Below are positions 42,133-51,605 of a DNA stretch of 64,000 nucleotides, one piece after another (position 1 is the stretch's first letter; each line of letters opens with the position of its first letter). Source of the DNA: Paenibacillus sp. MBLB1832 (GTDB lineage: Bacteria; Bacillota; Bacilli; Paenibacillales; NBRC-103111). The notes under the pieces were generated by a model. It ran no database searches. It saw nothing but the letters and a program-made list of their open reading frames with translations, and was not told where the DNA came from. Both the position numbers and the translations under genes were made by a program. The stretch covers positions 4,793,001-4,857,000 of the forward strand of contig NZ_CP130319.1 of assembly GCF_032271945.1 (NCBI RefSeq), read 5' to 3'.

Positions 42133-42774
42133 ATGGAAGCAAACAATCAGTTTGGTAAGTTCCTCGAAACGTTAAGAGGCAAAGCATCACTACGGAAAGC
42201 AGCAAATAAAAGCGGTTTATCTCACGCCTACATTAGGGATCTGGAGTTAGGGCGTAATCGTACCACAAATGACATCATCAAGCCATCCCCTGAGACTTTA
42301 AGAAAACTAGCACATGCCTATCAATATCCATATACGGATTTATTAAAAAAAGCAGGTTATTTAGAAGAAGCGGTCACATGGGCTTCCACACCTGAAATTC
42401 AAATAGATCAAGTCTGGTATGTGGAGTTTGGCATTCAGACCATCCTTTATGTCTCAGCAGACGGCATGAAAGAAGAAAGAGTGGAGTCACTCGTCGCATT
42501 CACGTCTTTCATCGAAACTTTAATTGAGCAGCACTTCGTGAAGTTGGATAATCACCTTTTTGTAAATCTGAAAAAAATAAAAAAGTATGCCCCATCAGAA
42601 GGCAAACTTTTTTTCGACATCTATGAAAATGCGCCATGCATTGTGGCAGCGGCTATTCCGCAAAAGAAATATCATCAGACGATCTTAGATCACGTTGCTG
42701 CAAATAATGGACATATGGTAAGCCATTCATCGACAATCGCTTCATCTCCGATGAAAGCTAATTTCTTTACTTAA
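42133..42774 (+). CDS. XRE-family transcriptional regulator
   Basis: 213 residues. The N-terminal helix-turn-helix ('FLETLRGKASLRKAANKSGLSHAYIRDLELGRN', about residues 9-41, followed by 'SPETLRKLAHAYQYPYTDLLKKAGY') is a Cro/CI-like domain. The C-terminal ~130 residues have no recognised domain and may sense a ligand or partner. The ATG at 42133 follows GGGGG; a GTG three codons upstream is possible. Its last 33 bases overlap tail-to-tail with the membrane protein gene on the other strand. Confidence 0.85.
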   Translation: MEANNQFGKFLETLRGKASLRKAANKSGLSHAYIRDLELGRNRTTNDIIKPSPETLRKLAHAYQYPYTDLLKKAGYLEEAVTWASTPEIQIDQVWYVEFGIQTILYVSADGMKEERVESLVAFTSFIETLIEQHFVKLDNHLFVNLKKIKKYAPSEGKLFFDIYENAPCIVAAAIPQKKYHQTILDHVAANNGHMVSHSSTIASSPMKANFFT

Positions 42775-43389
42775 CGTAGCGTAAATGAAAAGCAATGTTG
42801 CCATAATTAGCATCTGTATGGGCATTATTACACTGTAAGCACTGTTAGGATATACATGTCGATAAGCAATTCCAAGCAATACAACTAGAATAAACGAGTA
42901 TACACCTGCATTCTCTCGTGTGAACGGAATACTTGTATAGTTGGATAAAAAAGTGAATCCCAGCCTAAACTTAGAGAGTGTGAAGAAAAAGGCACATTTG
43001 GCCAGCAGCGAAATAATTCGAATCAAAATGACATCTACGGGGCGGTTCATCACTTCAGGATACGAAACAACTTTCATCATTTCCATACAAACCAGGACGC
43101 AAGTACCTAGGATGGCCGTTATGATATAGCCTGAAAGCGCGATCAGGAGTGCTGGTACCAGTCGATAACGCCAGACAAGCTTCAGCAATACGCACAGGAT
43201 ACCTATAATGAGCAGGGGTGAAGTATTTAGAAGCAGAACGAAGGATCCTAGAAGTCCTGTTGCCAAAATCTGTTTCCAATACGGCTTCATACGAAGTCGA
43301 AATAACATCAGTGCACATATTATTATGGGAAAAACATACATAAGTGCGGTTATCCATTTCACCCATGTAAACAACTGTGAGTCCCTCAT
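42742..43389 (-). CDS. Polytopic membrane protein, unknown
   Basis: 215 residues with six or seven hydrophobic segments spread along the whole length and short basic loops, ending KEISFHRR. The pattern resembles the membrane sensor part of histidine kinases that work with LytTR regulators, but no kinase domain follows. Its start lies 165 bases from the divergent LytTR response regulator. Overlaps the XRE gene at the 3' end. Function unknown. Confidence 0.65.
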   Translation of the reverse strand: MRDSQLFTWVKWITALMYVFPIIICALMLFRLRMKPYWKQILATGLLGSFVLLLNTSPLLIIGILCVLLKLVWRYRLVPALLIALSGYIITAILGTCVLVCMEMMKVVSYPEVMNRPVDVILIRIISLLAKCAFFFTLSKFRLGFTFLSNYTSIPFTRENAGVYSFILVVLLGIAYRHVYPNSAYSVIMPIQMLIMATLLFIYATLSKEISFHRR

Positions 43390-43553
43390 TTCTTAACAAT
43401 GTGTTTGTACCATACTGCCACGATATGTTACATTTATTTGAATATACATCATATTGTTAATTTTGCATGTAAATTGGACTAAGTTGGCTGTTTCTGTGTA
43501 TCAGTTGACACTAGTTTGTCATGTTTCGGTAAGGAATGGAGTGAAAGCAATCA

Positions 43554-44327
43554 ATGGAACACCTTTTCACGGTTGCCATTGTAGAAGATAATTATTGGAT
43601 TGGCCAAATGCTAGAAAGCTACTGTCAGCAATGCGGCTTGCAAGTACTTTGCATCATGCCCGATGGGGAGCAGTTTCTAAAAGTGTATGATAAACTGCAG
43701 CCCGATATCCTGCTGATGGATATTGGTCTCGAAGGGTACATGGACGGTATCTCCGTTGTTCAAGCCATCCAGAAGGCAGGCTATCATCCGAAGGTGATTA
43801 TGGTAAGCGGAACAACGGATACAAATCATATATTGACTGCCTTTCACGATCTTGATTCGGTTTACTTTTTGTCCAAGCCTGTCATACTGCCTAAATTCCA
43901 AGCTGCGATCCGGAAGACCATAGCTCAGATTCAATTAGATCGAAGCCGTTCACTGCAAGAGCAAGCAGCACCTGCGTCCACCTGGATCACGGTTAAAAGT
44001 CAGAAATCAGAGCTCCCCATTTCAGAAGATGCTATTCTGTATGTTGAAAAGGAAGAGAAACGCTTATCGCGGATTCATCTTGTCAACGGGGCTCAGATGG
44101 AATCCAGCACCAATCTGTCGGAAATTTTGGCGCAAAGCACACCACATATGTTTAGTCCCTTCAAAGGTTTTCTCGTGAATCTAAGGCATGTCGTTTCCTT
44201 CGTGAAGGAAAGCGGGTTCCCAACATCACGCCGATTCCTGATACATTTGAATCATACGTCGGTCACCATCCCTTTGAGCCGTGATTTGCAAAAGGATTTT
44301 GCCAAGTTATTGCAGGAACTGAAATAA
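43554..44327 (+). CDS. LytTR-family response regulator
   Basis: 257 residues. The receiver domain spans about residues 1-125: 'AIVEDNYWIG' (acidic pocket), phospho-acceptor Asp in 'ILLMDIGLEGYMDG' (about residue 55), 'MVSGTTD' and 'FLSKPV' (the conserved Lys). The C-terminal LytTR DNA-binding domain includes 'ITVKSQKSELPISEDAILYVEKEEKRLSRIHL' and 'FKGFLVNLRHVVSF'. It would regulate genes in response to a sensor kinase, but no kinase gene is next to it. ATG at 43554. Confidence 0.88.
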   Translation: MEHLFTVAIVEDNYWIGQMLESYCQQCGLQVLCIMPDGEQFLKVYDKLQPDILLMDIGLEGYMDGISVVQAIQKAGYHPKVIMVSGTTDTNHILTAFHDLDSVYFLSKPVILPKFQAAIRKTIAQIQLDRSRSLQEQAAPASTWITVKSQKSELPISEDAILYVEKEEKRLSRIHLVNGAQMESSTNLSEILAQSTPHMFSPFKGFLVNLRHVVSFVKESGFPTSRRFLIHLNHTSVTIPLSRDLQKDFAKLLQELK

Positions 44328-44337
44328 TTATGATGCA

Positions 44338-44410
44338 GCAAAAAACCTCCCGTTCGTGGATGGGCTTCTACGGTCAATTCCGCAGCACCCTATCCATGAA
44401 CGGGAGGTTT
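44338..44410 (-). terminator. Intrinsic terminator between 43554-44327 and 44427-44849
   Basis: AAAACCTCCCGTTCGTGGAT pairs with ATCCATGAACGGGAGGTTT over about 20 bases with a larger loop. On the minus strand a TTTTTTGC tail follows. Confidence 0.8.
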
Positions 44411-44426
44411 CGATATCATCGAACCT

Positions 44427-44849
44427 CTATGAATTTTTGGAGGTTTTTTTATTTTTTAGCTTATCGCGGCGCGCGCTCAGCATTTTCAACCGTTTCATCA
44501 GTTGATCCTGCCATTCCTGATCCTCGATCGATTTCGCGAAGCCTAGCAAATCCAACGCCATGTCAATTTGACATCGTACGATATCCATCGGCTCTTCGCC
44601 TTCGTGATTCACACAATTATCATGCAGCAGATGATCCTTCCCATCGACATACTCGATGAAATCAACCTCCACCGCACCATCGCCATGGGCATATTCGGCA
44701 AGAATTTCGTACTCGTTTTCCACCAAATAGTGAACCTCGATATGGTGACACACCGGACAGAATAGAATGGGCACATTGTGAATTTGTGTACGGATATGCT
44801 TCAAAGTACCTTTCGTTCCAATCATACTGGCTCCACAGCAAAAGCTCAT
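44427..44849 (-). CDS. YgiT-type zinc-finger-like protein, unknown
   Basis: 140 residues. The N-terminus has FCCGASMIG and then FCPVCHHIEVHY, a C-x2-C metal site like those at the start of YgiT/MqsA-type proteins. A long acidic middle and a basic helical C-terminus (LMKRLKMLSARRDKLKNKK) follow. No toxin gene is beside it, so an antitoxin role is not supported. ATG at 44849 with AGGAGGG upstream. Conserved-hypothetical in appearance. Confidence 0.7.
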   Translation of the reverse strand: MSFCCGASMIGTKGTLKHIRTQIHNVPILFCPVCHHIEVHYLVENEYEILAEYAHGDGAVEVDFIEYVDGKDHLLHDNCVNHEGEEPMDIVRCQIDMALDLLGFAKSIEDQEWQDQLMKRLKMLSARRDKLKNKKTSKNS

Positions 44850-45035
44850 GGAATTCCCTCCTATTCATAAACCCGGATTATTTTAATATATTCGTTACAA
44901 ATGTGTGAAATTCCTTTTTCGTATGAGAGCTAGCTTATGTCAAATCATTCTAAATGTGTGTGAATAAGCATAAATATTGTAGAGATCGATCCATTACGTG
45001 GTTTTCGAATTCTTTAAAGTGAAGGGGAGAGCGGC

Positions 45036-45254
45036 GTGAACATGATTCCGAGTGTTTCCAGACAGATTGCTTTTGTGCAGTATGACGATCAATCCTCCAG
45101 CATGACAGTCCAGTATCATACCGGATTCAAGGCCTCTTACACCAATGTCAAACAAGACGAGTATTTGTTGGTCTTCTCATCGGCCAATCGGTATGACTCT
45201 TTAATGAGACTTACGGAAAGTAGGTTCATGGAGGGCAACATTTCAACGAAGTGA
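45036..45254 (+). CDS. Small KTSC-like protein
   Basis: 72 residues. The order 'SRQIAFVQYDDQSSSMTVQY ... GFKASYTNVKQDEYLLVFSSANRYDSL' resembles the KTSC domain, which has a 'S--I--I-YD---L-V-F--G--Y-Y--V---Y--LL-A-S-G-Y' layout. KTSC proteins are small and of unknown or RNA-related role. The GTG start at 45036 follows GGGGAG; an ATG lies two codons later. A terminator-like hairpin follows. Confidence 0.65.
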   Translation: MNMIPSVSRQIAFVQYDDQSSSMTVQYHTGFKASYTNVKQDEYLLVFSSANRYDSLMRLTESRFMEGNISTK

Positions 45255-45266
45255 AGATTTGCAAGT

Positions 45267-45300
45267 AATCTCCTCCTGTTTCGATGGGTGGAGATTTTTG
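45267..45300 (+). terminator. Intrinsic terminator after the KTSC-like gene
   Basis: AATCTCCTCC pairs with GGGTGGAGATT around TGTTTCGAT, followed by TTTTGG. Confidence 0.65.
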
Positions 45301-45337
45301 GTTTATATGGCGCATATGCTACAATTGGAGATAGGTT

Positions 45338-45940
45338 TTGCTGGCATGGTTCTCCTTCGTATTTCCATATGCCCTAGAAAAGGTGAGTCTGATTTCTATC
45401 CAATCTCCTTTATTCCAAATTGATCGCGATACACTGCATTTCTTAGTGCGATCCCCTTCTACGCAATTTATTTATTGGCAACTTTCATCAAGCAAACAAA
45501 GGCTCCTGAAGGAGCATTATGACAAAGACTGGCGCGAGCTCAGCCCCGCGTTACGCTTTCATACCTTTTCGGATGATCTGGACGCTGAGAACACCGATGA
45601 TCCAGCCATTGGGAGCATCTTAGAACTTCCACTGCCGCAAGGCGAATCATGTTTTATCGGAGGTTTATGCCCAGGACGTACCTATTATGCAAGTCTCGGC
45701 ATTCATAATGAGCAAGGTCAATTTCTTCCACTGCTCCATTCCAATACCATTGAAACGCCAACTGGCGACTGGAGGGAAACCTCATCTGCAGTTGGTGTTG
45801 TCTCACCTTACATCTATCTCCCTGCGACCCTTGTCGTCAAGCAACGCACGCCTGATGCACACGCGTATTTCTCAGCTTATTCGGTTTATGTACCGAAGCC
45901 TGCTTACTCGCTAGATACGGAATCCGGAGGCGATACGTAA
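45338..45940 (+). CDS. DUF4912-domain protein
   Basis: 200 residues. 'LHFLVRSPSTQFIYWQLSSSKQRLLKE' (about residues 33-60) and 'GGLCPGRTYYASLGIHNEQGQFLPLLHSNTIETP' (about 107-142) match DUF4912, in which a 'P--I-VYWE' strand and a 'LG------F-PI-RSN---TP' end are typical. In Paenibacillus this protein is regularly next to a GH57 branching enzyme, and may bind alpha-glucan or scaffold the enzyme, but that is only a guess. The start is uncertain; the TTG at 45338 has GGAG seven bases upstream, and a GTG 15 codons later is an alternative. Its stop abuts the next start. Confidence 0.78.
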   Translation: MLAWFSFVFPYALEKVSLISIQSPLFQIDRDTLHFLVRSPSTQFIYWQLSSSKQRLLKEHYDKDWRELSPALRFHTFSDDLDAENTDDPAIGSILELPLPQGESCFIGGLCPGRTYYASLGIHNEQGQFLPLLHSNTIETPTGDWRETSSAVGVVSPYIYLPATLVVKQRTPDAHAYFSAYSVYVPKPAYSLDTESGGDT

Positions 45941-48900
45941 TTGAGTTCATCCGTCCAAGGTTATGTTGCTCTGCTCTTGCACGCTCATATTCCCTATGTG
46001 CGTCACTCAGCAACTGAGGTTACGCTTGAAGAACGTTGGTTTTTCGAAGCGGTTGTCGATACGTATTTGCCGCTCATTGACATGATGGATCGGCTTATCG
46101 AAGATGGTGTGCCCTTCCAGCTTACTCTTTCACTGTCACCGCCTTTGCTAGCTATGCTTGAGGACTCCCGGCTTCACATGAGGCTGCGCAAGCATCTCTC
46201 GACTCTCTGTGAGTTGGGACAACGTGAAGTTATTCGGCTATGGGGGGATGAACACTTCGGCCCCTTAGCCAAGCTGTACGCCGATCACTACCATCGGCTC
46301 CATCTGCTCTATGATCGCTTGCATGGCGATCTCATTGCCAAGTTCCGCAGTTTAAGCAGTACAGGCTGCTTAGAGCTCATTACGTCCGCCGCGACGCATG
46401 CCTTCTTGCCATTAGTCAAGAATGATGCCGTGATGCGTGCACAGCTCGAGGCCGCGGTGCACGAATTCCGCCGCCATTTTGGTAGCAGCCCTTCTGGCAT
46501 TTGGCTGCCGGAATGTGGCTATACTCCTTCGCTGGAGCCTCATCTCCGCGAACTGGATCTTCACTACTTCGTTGTGGACACTCACGCTCATACGCTCGCG
46601 CTGCAGGATGAAGCAGCGGATCACGCAGGGCTGCCGCTGCGCACAGCAAGCGGCGCCTGTGCCTTCGCCCGGGACCCCGAGGCCGGCGCCCAGGTCTGGA
46701 GCGCCGAGGCCGGATACCCCGGCGACCCTGACTATCGCGACTATTATCGCGATATTGGACACGACCTCGGCCAGCACGGCGGGGCCGAGTGGGCGTACTT
46801 GAAGCCCTATGTGCTGCCTACTGGCGCACGCATCAACACGGGCTTCAAGTACTACAGCGTCACCGGCAAGGGTGACGCCAAAGTTCCCTACGACCCGGCG
46901 CGCGCCGCGTTGAAAGCTCAGCTCCATGCTGAGCATTTCATCGCCAGCCGGGTGGCGCAGGTGCGCCGCCTCGAGGAGCGGCGCTCGAGTCTTGATGCAG
47001 ACGCAGCGGATTCTGCGTCTGCGCAGCCCTCGGTCATCGTATGTCCCTACGATGCCGAGCTGTTTGGGCACTGGTGGTACGAAGGCCACCAGTGGCTGGA
47101 AGCTGTGCTGCGCGGCCTCGCCGCGCGCAGCGATGATGGCGTAGTCGTGTCCACGACTACGCTTGGCGGCTACGCAGCCGCCCATGCGCCGACCACGGAA
47201 GCTACGCTTCCCGTGTCGAGCTGGGGTCGCGGCGGCTACGCCGATGTCTGGCTGCAGCCGCGCAGCCAGTGGGTGACGCCGCGGTTGCACGCCGCGGAGG
47301 ACCGGATGGTGCAGGCTGCGCAGCGGCACCGTGATCCTGCAGCGCTGAGCAGCTTGCAGCTGCGGGCGCTGAACCAAGCCGCGCGAGAGCTCATGCTCGC
47401 GCAGAGCAGCGATTGGACGTTTATTCTCGACGCAGACACGGTAACCTCTTACGCAACGAAGCGCATTGAAACGCATCTTGCGGGGTGCCATTCTATTTTA
47501 CATATATTAGAAAAACCTACCTCCGACAAGGAGTTGTCCACACTCGTACATGCCTTGGAGCGAAAGTCTCCGTTCCTGCCCGAGCTAGATTACCGACTGT
47601 TTTTAGGCCATTCATCAAGTCATAACGCGTCTGGGTCAACTTTGAGCACACCTACCGCGCTACCGCTGCAAGAAGTCGCTGTGACAGCCGCTCTTACAGC
47701 ATCCAGCGCTCATCATTTGCACATTCTTATGCTCGCTTGGGAGTATCCGCCCCATGTGATCGGCGGCCTCGCAAGAGCCGTATGTGACTTATCGCAACAG
47801 CTCGCTTCTGAGGGACATACCGTCCACGTCGTAACCTGCCAAGCTCACGGATGTTCCTCTTATGAAGTCGTTGAGGGTGTCCATATTCATCGGGCTGCCG
47901 CTTTACCGACAGCGGATACGCTTCATTTCCTAGACCGCGTCCTTCAAATGAATTTAGCCTTTACAGACGTTGTACTTGCCTTATCCCGGCAGGGGCTTCA
48001 GATCGATCTCATTCATGCTCACGATTGGCTCGTGTATTATGCCTCTCAGTCCGTTAAACAGGAACTAGGGGTCCCTCTCCTTGCGACGATACACGCCACA
48101 GAAATAGGTCGAAATCGCGGGAAGCTCGAATCACCTTTGCAGAAGCGAATTCATACACTTGAAAGTAAATTAACAGAAACTGCTGACCACGTTATTGTGT
48201 GCAGTCACGCCATGCAGCAGGAAGTTCGAACACTTTTTCATCTGCCCGCTCATCAAATCACAACCATCCCGAATGGGGTTTCATCTTTCCGCAAGCCTAA
48301 ACAGACCGATCAGGCGACGAATCGGCTTCTTCACGAGGCGATTAGCAGCGTTAACGGCTCCTCTCGGCTCCTTGCTTTTCTTGGGAGACTTGTCTATGAA
48401 AAAGGCGTACACACGCTGCTAGCTGCTATGCCGCTAGTACTGGAACGATTCCCAGATACGACGTTAATCATCGCTGGAGAAGGCCCTGAACGACAATCGT
48501 TGGAGGCGCTTGCGTCCCCTAATCACGAGCGAATTCTGTTCACAGGCTTTCTAGATGAAAATGATAAAAACATACTACTGGAGGCAGCTGCGCTTTGCAT
48601 TTTCCCGAGCCTCTACGAGCCGTTCGGATTGGTCGCCTTAGAAGCGATGGCTAGTGGAACGCCACTGATTGCCTCTGAGGTTGGCGGTCTCAAGGAAATT
48701 GTCAACACCGGCAGCAATGGCTGCACATTCCCTCCCCATGATAGCGACGCCTTAGCGCGGCATATCATTCAACTTTTCGAGCAACCTGCTGTCGCTGAAG
48801 CACTTGCTTCTAACGCTTTGCAGTCGCTTTATCCAATGTATGACTGGGCACGTATCGGTTCTTTGACAACTGAGCTGTATGAGCGAGTACGATCTGACCA

Positions 48901-48949
48901 ACGGCCACCATCCCTTAGCACCACGCCTCCGAAGGAAATAATGAAGTAA
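45941..48949 (+). CDS. GH57 1,4-alpha-glucan branching enzyme fused to a GT4 glycosyltransferase
   Basis: 1002 residues with a TTG start behind GGAGGCG. Residues 1-540 are a GH57 branching enzyme: 'LLLHAHIPYVRH' at the start, the nucleophile glutamate (about E191) in 'GIWLPECGY', and the acid/base aspartate (about D371) in 'CPYDAELFGHWWYEG'. Residues 590-990 are a GT4 glycosyltransferase: 'ILMLAWEYPPHVIGGLARAV', 'LIHAHDWLVYYASQ', 'FLGRLVYEKGVHTLL' and the E-x7-E motif in 'YEPFGLVALEAMASG'. One protein would thus both extend and branch a glucan. It starts directly at the stop codon of the DUF4912 gene and is followed by the GH15 gene. The linker region 340-365 is alanine/serine-rich. Confidence 0.9.
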   Translation: MSSSVQGYVALLLHAHIPYVRHSATEVTLEERWFFEAVVDTYLPLIDMMDRLIEDGVPFQLTLSLSPPLLAMLEDSRLHMRLRKHLSTLCELGQREVIRLWGDEHFGPLAKLYADHYHRLHLLYDRLHGDLIAKFRSLSSTGCLELITSAATHAFLPLVKNDAVMRAQLEAAVHEFRRHFGSSPSGIWLPECGYTPSLEPHLRELDLHYFVVDTHAHTLALQDEAADHAGLPLRTASGACAFARDPEAGAQVWSAEAGYPGDPDYRDYYRDIGHDLGQHGGAEWAYLKPYVLPTGARINTGFKYYSVTGKGDAKVPYDPARAALKAQLHAEHFIASRVAQVRRLEERRSSLDADAADSASAQPSVIVCPYDAELFGHWWYEGHQWLEAVLRGLAARSDDGVVVSTTTLGGYAAAHAPTTEATLPVSSWGRGGYADVWLQPRSQWVTPRLHAAEDRMVQAAQRHRDPAALSSLQLRALNQAARELMLAQSSDWTFILDADTVTSYATKRIETHLAGCHSILHILEKPTSDKELSTLVHALERKSPFLPELDYRLFLGHSSSHNASGSTLSTPTALPLQEVAVTAALTASSAHHLHILMLAWEYPPHVIGGLARAVCDLSQQLASEGHTVHVVTCQAHGCSSYEVVEGVHIHRAAALPTADTLHFLDRVLQMNLAFTDVVLALSRQGLQIDLIHAHDWLVYYASQSVKQELGVPLLATIHATEIGRNRGKLESPLQKRIHTLESKLTETADHVIVCSHAMQQEVRTLFHLPAHQITTIPNGVSSFRKPKQTDQATNRLLHEAISSVNGSSRLLAFLGRLVYEKGVHTLLAAMPLVLERFPDTTLIIAGEGPERQSLEALASPNHERILFTGFLDENDKNILLEAAALCIFPSLYEPFGLVALEAMASGTPLIASEVGGLKEIVNTGSNGCTFPPHDSDALARHIIQLFEQPAVAEALASNALQSLYPMYDWARIGSLTTELYERVRSDQRPPSLSTTPPKEIMK

Positions 48950-49128
48950 TTGGATATCTGTACCAAATGAAAGCGCGACCAGTAAGAATTTTCAGAAATT
49001 TTTCAAAGAATCATTGATTCCTTTGTCAGAATTAGGTAACCTATTGGCAAGACTTGTGCTCCATCGTTCAGACCTCTTGGCCTGAGCTGAATTGCGCGAT
49101 CAAACAAACAAGTGGGGAAGTGATTGTA

Positions 49129-51093
49129 TTGCCAAGACATCTGGTCATCGGAAATGGAAAATTCCTTATTAACCTCGATCAGCATTCCTACATGCGAGAT
49201 CTGTACTATCCTTTCGTAGGCCAGCTTAACCATATTGGCGGTTATCAATGCCGTGTTGGTGTATGGGTGGATGGAGACTTCGCATGGTTGAATGCCCCTG
49301 AGTGGCAATTCAAGCTCGCTTATGTCGAAGATTCTCTCGTCACTGAAGTGACCGCTACACATCCAGGGCTCGGTATTACCCTGCTTATGAATGACGGCGT
49401 TCACCAGCGTGAGGATATTTATTTGAAACGGATTCACATTACGAATCACACGAATACGGTTCGCGAAGTCCGCATGTTCTTCAACCAAGACTTGCTCATT
49501 AATGAGACAGAAGTTGGCGACACAGCGGCCTATTATCCTGCGACGAACACCGTATTTCATTATAAAAAAGACCGTTATTTCATGTTTAACGGCAGTACTG
49601 GCACTGAGGGAATTTATCAATACTCAACAGGTGTCAAACGTTTCTACAACGCAGAAGGTACTTGGCGCGACGCCGAGGATGGCCACCTCATGGGGAATGC
49701 CATCGCACAAGGCTCCGTCGATAGTACGATCTCCTTCCGTTTATTCGTCCCGCCGAATGGCGACCAAACACTCTACTACTGGATGGGCGCAGGCAAAAAT
49801 TTAGAGGAAGTCAAGAAGCTCGACGCCTATGTCAAAGACAGTCATCCTGGCAAGCTGCTCGACCGCGTAACGGTGTACTGGCAGCGCTGGGCTAACAAAA
49901 TTGATCGCGATTATTTCGATCTTAAACCAGAGGTCCAACGACTATTCAAACAAAGCCTCCTGCTCGTTCGCACGCAAACCGATGTGAATGGTGCTATTAT
50001 CGCTGCGAACGACTCCGACATCATGCAAAGCAACCGCGACCATTATAGCTACATGTGGCCTCGCGACGGCGCGCTCATCGCTTACTCCATGTCGATGGCA
50101 GGTTACCAAGGGATGATCATCCCGTTCTTCAATTTCTGCGCCAATGTGCTGTCACCTGAAGGTTATTTGCATCATAAATACAATCCCGATGGCACGGTAG
50201 GCTCCAGCTGGCATCCTTATATTCATTCAGGTCGTGTGCAGCTTCCGATTCAAGAAGATGAAACAGCCCTTGTCTTGTACGCGCTCTGGCAGGATTTCCA
50301 GAAGAATGGGAGCCTCGAATTCGCTCAATCGCTTTATCGCAACCTTATTCGTCGGGCAGCTCGATTCATGTCCACGTACATTGATCAAGAGTTGAACTTG
50401 CCGAAGCCGAGTTACGATCTGTGGGAGGAGCGTTACGGGATTTATACGTTCACAGCTTCTGCTGTGTATGGCGGCTTAATCGCGGCTTCGAACTTCAGTA
50501 ATCTCTTCGGAGATGAAGAGCGGAGTAATCGTTACAAGCATACGGCGGAGAAAATTAAATCAGGTATCCTCAAGCATCTATGGGATGAAGGGGAACAGCG
50601 CTTCGTTCGCGGCTTGTGTATGGAGGACGGCGCGTGGGTCAAAGATATGACGCTGGAAAGCTCCGTGTACGGGATCTTCGAATTTGGCGTATTGCCTGCT
50701 GACGACCCGCGTGTCGTAAGTACGATGCAAGCGAATAAAGCTGGCCTCATGATCAAAACCGAAGTCGGCGGCTCCGCCCGTTATCATCATGATTATTATT
50801 TCCAACGTTCCACCGATATCGATAAAGTGCCTGGGAATCCGTGGATCATCTGTACACTCTGGATTGCCGAATGGGAAATCGAGTACGCCAAAACGATCGC
50901 CGATCTTGAAGCACCTCGCCAAACGCTCGAATGGGTCGTCAAGCATGCGATGGAAAGCGGCGTGTTATCCGAGCAGTTAGATCCATTCTCTGGCGAGCCT
51001 GTCTCTGTTGCACCGCTCACCTGGTCACATGCGACTTACGTGCTCACCGTTGTGAAGTATCTCAACAAATATAAGCAACTTTCAGGGAAATAA
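49129..51093 (+). CDS. GH15 glucoamylase-family glycoside hydrolase
   Basis: 654 residues from the TTG at 49129 (GGGGAAG upstream); the frame is open 25 codons further without support. The N-terminal beta-sandwich domain starts RHLVIGNGKFLINLDQHSYM and 'MRDLYYPFVGQLNHIGGYQC'. The catalytic (alpha/alpha)6 barrel includes 'DRDHYSYMWPRDGALIAYSM'-type (NRDHYSYMWPRDGAL), 'WEERYGIYTFTASAVYGGL' and 'SEQLDPFSGEP', where the glutamates WEE and SEQ are the expected acid and base. No signal peptide, so it acts in the cytoplasm, likely on an internal alpha-glucan or trehalose-like sugar. The end is followed by a strong terminator; 180 bases separate it from the GBE-GT4 gene. Confidence 0.88.
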   Translation: MPRHLVIGNGKFLINLDQHSYMRDLYYPFVGQLNHIGGYQCRVGVWVDGDFAWLNAPEWQFKLAYVEDSLVTEVTATHPGLGITLLMNDGVHQREDIYLKRIHITNHTNTVREVRMFFNQDLLINETEVGDTAAYYPATNTVFHYKKDRYFMFNGSTGTEGIYQYSTGVKRFYNAEGTWRDAEDGHLMGNAIAQGSVDSTISFRLFVPPNGDQTLYYWMGAGKNLEEVKKLDAYVKDSHPGKLLDRVTVYWQRWANKIDRDYFDLKPEVQRLFKQSLLLVRTQTDVNGAIIAANDSDIMQSNRDHYSYMWPRDGALIAYSMSMAGYQGMIIPFFNFCANVLSPEGYLHHKYNPDGTVGSSWHPYIHSGRVQLPIQEDETALVLYALWQDFQKNGSLEFAQSLYRNLIRRAARFMSTYIDQELNLPKPSYDLWEERYGIYTFTASAVYGGLIAASNFSNLFGDEERSNRYKHTAEKIKSGILKHLWDEGEQRFVRGLCMEDGAWVKDMTLESSVYGIFEFGVLPADDPRVVSTMQANKAGLMIKTEVGGSARYHHDYYFQRSTDIDKVPGNPWIICTLWIAEWEIEYAKTIADLEAPRQTLEWVVKHAMESGVLSEQLDPFSGEPVSVAPLTWSHATYVLTVVKYLNKYKQLSGK

Positions 51094-51105
51094 TAGGTTG
51101 TTTCA

Positions 51106-51139
51106 TCGGCCGCTCTCTTATGGAGGGCGGCATTTTTTT
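51106..51139 (+). terminator. Intrinsic terminator of the alpha-glucan cluster
   Basis: GGCCGCTCTC pairs with GAGGGCGGC around TTATG, followed by seven T. Confidence 0.85.
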
Positions 51140-51299
51140 GTAAGTGGTGTGTGGTAATCAACCCAGCCGACATACTAGCATTTATATAGGAATGCAGCTC
51201 CTAAAGCTACTATTTAGATGGAAAACATGTATCTAATTTCGCTGGAATTAGCGATGAATTTCGATTAAATGGATTTATTTATGAAGGGAGGCGTCCACG

Positions 51300-51605
51300 A
51301 TGGGGAGTTTCATCTTTTTTTTCTTTATTGCGATAGCCATTCTAACTCTAATTTCAGCCTTCTCTCAAGGTTCTCATAAGAAGAATGGGCGTAGACAAGG
51401 AGATAGCCATTACGACTCTGGCAGCTCAAGCGGCTTCATGAGTGATTCTTCTTACGAGAACCGCCATCACCACGGAGGCCACCATCATCAACATCATGGC
51501 GGTCATGACAGTCATGGTCACTCCGACAGCAGTGGCGGGAGCAGCGGAGGCGGAGATTCTGGCGGTGGTGGCGGCGATGGAGGAGGCGGTGGTGGCGGGG
51601 ACTAA
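51300..51605 (+). CDS. Small His- and Gly-rich membrane-tethered protein
   Basis: 101 residues. One hydrophobic helix at residues 3-21 is followed by a basic linker, a histidine-rich middle (HHHGGHHHQHHGGHDSHGH) and a tail made of Gly, Ser and Asp. Such tails bind divalent metals or act as flexible linkers; low-complexity proteins with 'GGGGDGGGG' ends are common but uncharacterised in Bacillales. ATG at 51300 with GAAGGGAGG upstream. It overlaps the facing GcvH-like gene by 4 bp at its end. Confidence 0.7.
   Translation: MGSFIFFFFIAIAILTLISAFSQGSHKKNGRRQGDSHYDSGSSSGFMSDSSYENRHHHGGHHHQHHGGHDSHGHSDSSGGSSGGGDSGGGGGDGGGGGGGD

Noticed and set aside
44427-44849. MqsA-type antitoxin
   Set aside because: The N-terminal Cys pair recalls YgiT/MqsA, but there is no MqsR-like toxin next to it and no C-terminal helix-turn-helix.
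46412-47491. Long minus-strand ORF opposite the GBE-GT4 gene
   Set aside because: A shadow in a GC-rich stretch. The plus-strand protein has intact catalytic motifs of two families in that region.
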